From the NCBI GenBank assembly GCA_027297435.1, contig JAPUIA010000114.1, positions 1 to 57,744 of the forward strand: 57,744 nucleotides of DNA. Direction: 5' to 3'. A model generated the notes under the pieces. That model saw only the letters and a program-made list of their open reading frames with translations. It made no database searches and was not told the DNA's origin. The position numbers and the translations under genes were made by a program. The number at the start of each line of letters is the position of its first letter. Position 1 is the first letter of the stretch. Source of the stretch: Gammaproteobacteria bacterium. GTDB lineage: Bacteria > Pseudomonadota > Gammaproteobacteria > Pseudomonadales > Azotimanducaceae. Below, one piece after another: positions 53,232 through 57,744 of this stretch.

Positions 53232-54643
53232 GCCACTTTGTCTGGATCATCGATGACGACCGCTCGATTCGTTGGGTGCTGGAGAAGGCGATGGAGCAAG
53301 CCGACATTCCCACCCGCTCGTTCGCCAGCGCGGAACATGCTCTCGAGCAGCTACCCGAAGAGTTGCCACTGGCCATACTGACCGATATCCGCATGCCCGG
53401 CACCTCGGGGCTGGAACTCTTGGAGACGCTGCAAAACGACCACCCAGACTTACCGGTCGTGATCATGACCGCTCATTCGGATCTCGACAGCGCTGTGTCC
53501 TCCTATCAACGAGGTGCTTTCGAGTACCTGCCCAAACCGTTTGACGTGGATGACGCGGTTGCAGTCGTGCGGCGGGCCCTCCTACATACGAAAGTGCATA
53601 CGCAAGTGCATGCCGAGACCCGCGTGCGCGCGGTTGCATCGCCAGCGGCCAAACCAGCACCGGAGATTCTCGGCCAGGCGCCCGCCATGCAAGAGGTGTT
53701 TCGCGCCATCGGTCGGCTCGCAAGCTCCAACGTTACGGTTCTCATCACCGGTCCGTCGGGCTCGGGTAAGGAACTGGTTGCCCGGGCGCTACATCGGCAC
53801 AGTCCCCGGGCCAGCGAGAAATTCGTGGCTCTGAACGTTGCCGCTATTCCCACCGAGCTCATCGAATCCGAGCTGTTCGGTCACGAAAAAGGTGCGTTCA
53901 CGGGCGCTGTCAACCGCCGGGTCGGACGCTTCGAACAGGCCGATGGCGGAACCCTGTTCTTGGACGAGATCGGCGATATGCCTCGAGCCACGCAGACCCG
54001 GCTGCTGCGTGTCGTTGCCGAAGGCGAGTTCTACCGAGTCGGTGGCCATGATTCGCTCAACGTCGACGTGCGCATCATCGCCGCGACGCATCAAAACCTC
54101 GAGTCCCTCGTGCAAACCGGGTCGTTTCGAGAAGATCTCTTCCACAGGCTAAACGTGATTCGCGTCCACATGCCATCACTCGCCGAACGGCGTGAGGACA
54201 TCCCGGTGCTGGCCAATCACTTCCTGTGGTCGGCCACCGAGGAGCTTGGCGTCGAGGCGAAGCAGCTGCACGCCGATACGCTGGAGTACTTAGCCAACCT
54301 ACCCTGGCCGGGCAACGTGCGTCAGTTGGAAAATACCTGCCAATGGCTGGCCGTGATGGCCTCGGGTCGACAGATACTCGTCGAGGATTTGCCACCGGAG
54401 CTGCGTATTCAAACGGAGGCACCGGTGGCCGGTCACTGGGAAAGCGCCTTGAGCGATTGGGCGACGGACATGCTGGCCAACGAGTCGCACCGTCCGCTGC
54501 TCGATGAAGCCTTGCCGAAATTCGAGCGAATCGTCATCCGAGCGGCGCTGCAGCAGACCGGTGGACGGCGCAAAGACGCAGCGGTGTTACTCGGCTGGGG
54601 CCGTAACACGCTCACCCGTAAGATTGCCGAGCTCAACATTTAA
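53228..54643 (+). CDS. glnG: Nitrogen regulation response regulator NtrC
   Basis: The 471-residue sigma-54 activator has a receiver domain with phospho-acceptor Asp53 ([10 protein letters not shown]). The AAA+ domain has Walker [19 protein letters not shown], the sigma-54-contacting GAFTGA loop and the [11 protein letters not shown] Walker B. A C-terminal Fis-type helix-turn-helix follows ([19 protein letters not shown]). It binds the sites upstream of glnA and over the ntrB promoter. The trmL gene follows after 15 bases. Confidence 0.97.
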   Translation: MSHFVWIIDDDRSIRWVLEKAMEQADIPTRSFASAEHALEQLPEELPLAILTDIRMPGTSGLELLETLQNDHPDLPVVIMTAHSDLDSAVSSYQRGAFEYLPKPFDVDDAVAVVRRALLHTKVHTQVHAETRVRAVASPAAKPAPEILGQAPAMQEVFRAIGRLASSNVTVLITGPSGSGKELVARALHRHSPRASEKFVALNVAAIPTELIESELFGHEKGAFTGAVNRRVGRFEQADGGTLFLDEIGDMPRATQTRLLRVVAEGEFYRVGGHDSLNVDVRIIAATHQNLESLVQTGSFREDLFHRLNVIRVHMPSLAERREDIPVLANHFLWSATEELGVEAKQLHADTLEYLANLPWPGNVRQLENTCQWLAVMASGRQILVEDLPPELRIQTEAPVAGHWESALSDWATDMLANESHRPLLDEALPKFERIVIRAALQQTGGRRKDAAVLLGWGRNTLTRKIAELNI

Positions 54644-54658
54644 CCTGGAGCTATTGCG

Positions 54659-55111
54659 ATGGCGTTGAATATCGTGCTGTACGAACCGGAAATTCCACCC
54701 AACACCGGCAACATCATTCGGCTGTGCGCCAACACCGGTGCGCGTTTGCACCTGGTAAAACCGTTGGGCTTCGAACTCGACGACCGCCGTTTGAAACGGG
54801 CCGGTCTCGACTATCACCAGTGGGCGGACGTCACCCTGCACGATTCTATCGATGAACTGCTGGAGGATGGCACGTGCTATGCGTTGACCACAAAGGGTCG
54901 ACGGCTCTACACCGACCCGACCTATCAGGCTTCAGACACCTTGATCTTCGGACCGGAAACGCGCGGTCTACCCGATCGCTTGTTGAACCGATTTGCCGAG
55001 GTGGCCAAGCTGAGAATTCCCATGCAGGCAAACTCTCGAAGCCTGAATCTGGCGAACGCTGTCGCCATCACGCTATACGAGGCGTGGCGTCAGCTGGAAT
55101 TCAATGCGTGA
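54659..55111 (+). CDS. trmL: tRNA (cytidine/uridine-34-2'-O)-methyltransferase
   Basis: This 150-residue SPOUT enzyme methylates the wobble base of tRNA-Leu. It has [21 protein letters not shown] (in pieces, 7-27), [20 protein letters not shown] and the knot motif [22 protein letters not shown]. Full length. It may be transcribed with ntrC. It overlaps the convergent secB end by 11 bases. Confidence 0.95.
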   Translation: MALNIVLYEPEIPPNTGNIIRLCANTGARLHLVKPLGFELDDRRLKRAGLDYHQWADVTLHDSIDELLEDGTCYALTTKGRRLYTDPTYQASDTLIFGPETRGLPDRLLNRFAEVAKLRIPMQANSRSLNLANAVAITLYEAWRQLEFNA

Positions 55112-55553
55112 CGGCGTCTGGCTTGGCTTCGCCTTGCTGCTTCTTCAGCGCTTCGGCGTACAGTGCCTCGAAATTCACGGGGGCGAGCTGTAGTGCCGGA
55201 AAACCGCCTTTGACGACCAGATTGTCCACGGCTTCCCGCGCATAAGGGAACAGGGTTGTCGGACAGACGGTACCCAGCACGCGGTGCAACACCTCACCTT
55301 CCAGGCCTTCCAGCACGAACACCCCGGCCTGCTGAATCTCGACGATGAACGCCGTCTTACCGCTCTCGATCTTGGTTCGCAACGTCACGGTCAGTACCAC
55401 CTCGAAACGCGCCTCTTCGAGGCGGTTGGACCGCGTGTTGATATCGACCTGAATCTCGGGGCGCCAGGTTTTGGTGAACACGCCCGGGCTTTTCGGCGAC
55501 TCCCACGAGGCATCCTTCAAATACATCCGCTCTAGAACGACTTGGCCGGTCAT
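55101..55553 (-). CDS. secB: Protein-export chaperone SecB
   Basis: The protein has 150 residues from ATG 55553, which overlaps the rhodanese stop (ATGA) and has a GGTGG upstream; ATG 55586 is an alternative giving 161. It has [42 protein letters not shown] and [24 protein letters not shown] (in pieces), all SecB signatures. The tetrameric chaperone delivers preproteins to SecA. It is co-transcribed with the rhodanese gene. Confidence 0.95.
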   Translation of the reverse strand: MTGQVVLERMYLKDASWESPKSPGVFTKTWRPEIQVDINTRSNRLEEARFEVVLTVTLRTKIESGKTAFIVEIQQAGVFVLEGLEGEVLHRVLGTVCPTTLFPYAREAVDNLVVKGGFPALQLAPVNFEALYAEALKKQQGEAKPDAVTH

Positions 55554-55966
55554 GCCTTCACCACCGGCAAGCTTTGGTTGCGCCATTCGCTGACGCCGCC
55601 CGTCAAGCGACTGACGTTCTCGAACCCGCGTTTGCGCAGCAAGGTTCCGGCGGAACCCGAATGTTGGCCCATCTTACAGGTGATGATGATGGGTCTGTCC
55701 TGGTGCTTCTTGAGTTCGTCCACCCGAGAATCGAGGGCCGAGAACGGAATGTTGATGGCATCGACGATGTGGCCCGTATCGAATTCTTTCTTGTCGCGCA
55801 CATCGAGCACGATAGCGTTCTCCCGATTGACCATGTCCACTAGCTGCTGCGCGCTAACCGAACGCCCACCACGCTGCATTTCGTTGCGTATGAACAGCGC
55901 CAGCACCACCACGAACGTAGCGAGTAGGAGTGGATGATTTGCCACGAATTCGAACACTTGGTCCAT
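55550..55966 (-). CDS. Membrane-anchored rhodanese-like protein (YibN type)
   Basis: The 138-residue protein has one transmembrane segment (about 12-27) and a rhodanese domain. Active Cys97 is in ITCKMGQHSG and the domain entry is VLDVRDKKEFDTGHI. It lies next to secB as yibN does in E. coli, but the glutaredoxin gene (grxC) usually between them is missing. Sulfur or export-related function is not established. Confidence 0.88.
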   Translation of the reverse strand: MDQVFEFVANHPLLLATFVVVLALFIRNEMQRGGRSVSAQQLVDMVNRENAIVLDVRDKKEFDTGHIVDAINIPFSALDSRVDELKKHQDRPIIITCKMGQHSGSAGTLLRKRGFENVSRLTGGVSEWRNQSLPVVKA

Positions 55967-56001
55967 TTGTTTTTTGTTACCTGACCCTCAACGACCGCGC
56001 G

Positions 56002-56030
56002 ATTATACAGAGTTGGCTTTCTGTTAGAAT
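56002..56030. promoter_or_regulatory. Overlapping divergent promoters of the rhodanese-secB and gpmI genes
   Basis: On the minus strand a perfect TATAAT (56007-56002) can drive the rhodanese-secB genes. On the plus strand TGT-TAGAAT (56022-56030) is an extended -10 box for gpmI. The -35 position of the first falls on the -10 of the second, so the two may compete. Confidence 0.5.
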
Positions 56031-56059
56031 GCGCTGCCTCGATTGTCAATAATGCCCCG

Positions 56060-57616
56060 ATGCGCACCGCTTCACTGCTCGTTGTTTTGGACGGATTTGG
56101 CCACAATGAGGCGGCGGAAGCTAACGCCATCGCCCACGCCCGGACCCCAACCTGGGATGAGTTTCTTGCCCAGCATCCACACACGCTGATTTCCGGGTCC
56201 GGCACCGATGTCGGACTTCCCGAAGGCCAAATGGGCAATTCCGAGGTGGGCCACATGAGCCTCGGCGCCGGCCGGGTCATTTTCCAGGATTTCACCCGCA
56301 TCAATCGAGCCATCGAACGGGGCGAGTTCGCCAACAACCGAACCCTCAACGCGACGTTCGCAAAGCTCCGTACGTCGGGCGGTGCACTCCACGTCATGGG
56401 ACTGTTGTCCCCCGGCGGCGTCCACTCGCATGAAGATCAGATCTTCGAACTCTTAAGGATCGCCAAAACCAAAGGCGTGGAGCGTGCCTACCTACACGCG
56501 TTCTTGGACGGCCGTGACAGGCCGCCGCAAAGCGCGGCGCCTTCGCTACTAGCGGCAGATCGGTTGTTGGTGCAGGACCTAGGCCTCGGTTGCGTGGCAA
56601 CAGTGACCGGTCGCTATTTCGCGATGGACCGCGATCAGCGTTGGGACCGGGTTGAACGCGCCTACAACCTAATCGTGCGCGGCGAGGCACCTTTTCACGC
56701 GACCGACTCAAAAGTTGCCCTCGACCTCGCTTACGCGCGGGGTGAGACCGACGAATTCGTGCAACCCACGGCCATTCACGCCGAAGGTGAGTTACCGCTC
56801 ACTCTTCACGAAACCGACGCCATCGTTTACATGAACTTCCGCTCAGACCGTGCCCGCCAGCTCACTCGAGCATTGGTGGACACCGACTTCAAGGATTTTG
56901 AACGGCGTTCATTTGTTTCGCTCACCGACTACGTCACCCTCACCCGCTATGCGGAAGACATCGACGCAAACTGCGCCTTCGAGACTGCCGTGTTGAGCAA
57001 TACGCTGGGCGAAACGCTGTCCAATCTCGGCAAACGCCAGTTGCGCATCGCCGAAACGGAAAAGTACGCGCACGTCACCTTCTTCTTCTCGGGTGGGCGG
57101 GAGCAACCGTTCGACGGCGAGGACCGCATACTGATTCCAAGCCCGAAGGTCGCAACCTACGATTTACAGCCAGAGATGAGCGCCGCGGAGGTCACCGACA
57201 GGCTCGTCGAAGCCATCGCCTCGGGTTCTTACGACGCCATCATATGTAACTATGCCAATGGCGATATGGTCGGACACACCGGGGTTTTCGAAGCGGCCGT
57301 CAAAGCCGTCGAGACGCTCGATCACTGTTTGAGTCGGCTCGCCGAGGCACTGGCTGAAGTTGGCGGCCAGATGCTCGTCACCGCCGACCACGGCAACGTC
57401 GAAAAGATGGTTGACGCCACTTCAAAACAACCACACACCGCGCACACGTCTGACCCGGTACCGCTGGTGTACGTCGGACCACAGGCAGTGGTACTCGCGA
57501 GCGACGGCACACTTTGTGACGTTGCGCCCACACTCCTAGACCTCATGCATCTCGAAATACCCGGGGAGATGACGGGTCGATCGTTGGTCCGCATTCTAGA
57601 GCGCCAGAGCGCTTGA
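56060..57616 (+). CDS. gpmI: 2,3-bisphosphoglycerate-independent phosphoglycerate mutase
   Basis: This 518-residue manganese enzyme of glycolysis has the metal motif VLDGFGHNE (9-17), the phospho-Ser in GQMGNSEVGHMSLGAG (about 60), HAFLDGRDRPP, NYANGDMVGHTG and ADHGNVEKM. Full length. It overlaps the next gene by four bases (TTGA), as in the gpmI-envC arrangement of other gammaproteobacteria. Confidence 0.97.
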   Translation: MRTASLLVVLDGFGHNEAAEANAIAHARTPTWDEFLAQHPHTLISGSGTDVGLPEGQMGNSEVGHMSLGAGRVIFQDFTRINRAIERGEFANNRTLNATFAKLRTSGGALHVMGLLSPGGVHSHEDQIFELLRIAKTKGVERAYLHAFLDGRDRPPQSAAPSLLAADRLLVQDLGLGCVATVTGRYFAMDRDQRWDRVERAYNLIVRGEAPFHATDSKVALDLAYARGETDEFVQPTAIHAEGELPLTLHETDAIVYMNFRSDRARQLTRALVDTDFKDFERRSFVSLTDYVTLTRYAEDIDANCAFETAVLSNTLGETLSNLGKRQLRIAETEKYAHVTFFFSGGREQPFDGEDRILIPSPKVATYDLQPEMSAAEVTDRLVEAIASGSYDAIICNYANGDMVGHTGVFEAAVKAVETLDHCLSRLAEALAEVGGQMLVTADHGNVEKMVDATSKQPHTAHTSDPVPLVYVGPQAVVLASDGTLCDVAPTLLDLMHLEIPGEMTGRSLVRILERQSA

Positions 57617-57744
57617 GCAGCCGCCTCCTCCCGATGCTGCTCGGGTTGGCCTGGGCGCACGCCCTTCTTTTGCACCCGGAAGCGCAGGCTGCAGAACCGC
57701 TCGACCGTCAACAAGCGGAAGCCCAACTCATGCATATCGTCGAG
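57613..57744 (+). CDS. envC: Start of a secreted, EnvC-like murein hydrolase activator (3' end outside window)
   Basis: From TTG 57613 the frame stays open for 44 codons to the window edge. It shows a signal peptide (LLPMLLGLAWAHALLL, cut near AQA-AEP) and then a Gln/Glu-rich helix beginning LDRQQAEAQL, as at the start of the EnvC coiled coil. Position directly after gpmI, with a TTGA overlap, is the usual place of envC. The M23 domain is not visible, so the call rests on context. Confidence 0.65.
   Translation, partial: MSSRLLPMLLGLAWAHALLLHPEAQAAEPLDRQQAEAQLMHIVE

Overview
The window is an ordinary chromosomal segment of a free-living, GC-rich (about 60 % by eye, not computed) gammaproteobacterium that I cannot place at genus level. 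Evidence is gammaproteobacterial synteny: syd-aroA, pilMNOPQ-aroK-aroB-damX with mrcA divergent, priA-ftsN-hslVU, ubiE-ubiJ-ubiB, hisE-tatABC, typA-dtd, glnA-ntrB-ntrC, and yibN-secB divergent from gpmI-envC. No tRNA, rRNA, CRISPR array, insertion sequence or prophage was seen. Coding density is very high, many neighbours overlap by 1-50 bases, and no gene-free stretch reaches 300 bases.

Layout. 1-2361: 3' end of greB, then a coupled set of four genes (secreted EF-hand protein, ECF sigma factor, membrane protein that may be its anti-sigma factor, periplasmic metal-sensor-like protein). 2394-5491: syd, aroA, a TetR regulator next to two palindromic operators, and a secreted SYLF protein. 5510-7437: two alkylation-repair genes (ogt and an Ada/AraC/AlkA fusion). 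7484-13212: a co-directional series of a phosphomannose-isomerase-like cupin, a membrane phosphoesterase, a penicillin-acylase-family lipoprotein, a metallo-beta-lactamase-fold hydrolase and an enoyl-CoA hydratase. 13221-17173: malate dehydrogenase, Nudix, GNAT, a PPOX/F420-type flavoprotein and an amidohydrolase. 17352-23381: glutamate synthase gltBD. 23407-34079: damX, aroB, aroK, the pilMNOPQ type IV pilus alignment and secretin operon, and divergent PBP1A. 34100-46239: M48 protease, L31, priA, ftsN-like, hslVU behind a sigma-32 type promoter, a DUF971 gene, ubiE-ubiJ-ubiB, hisE, tatABC and a GNAT gene. 46236-49826: dtd, typA, and a two-gene sulfur-transfer pair (PP-loop ATPase plus TusA-like protein). 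49850-54643: the nitrogen regulon core, glnA with a sigma-54 promoter and NtrC sites, a DUF4124 gene, and ntrBC with an NtrC site over its own promoter. 54659-57744: trmL, secB, a rhodanese protein, gpmI and the start of envC.

How the genes work together. gltBD and glnA form the GS-GOGAT ammonium assimilation cycle, and ntrBC controls glnA. Shikimate genes (aroA, aroK, aroB) sit apart but serve one pathway. ubiE/J/B serve ubiquinone synthesis and tatABC exports folded proteins.

The most interesting non-genic signals are: GTAG-type REP palindromes whose TAG is used, in the same register, as the stop codon of two unrelated genes; an NtrC site that covers both the -10 box and the start codon of ntrB; a terminator-like hairpin that abuts the aroK start codon; and a sigma-32 promoter for hslVU. 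The best candidate for a poorly described system is the PP-loop ATPase/TusA pair.
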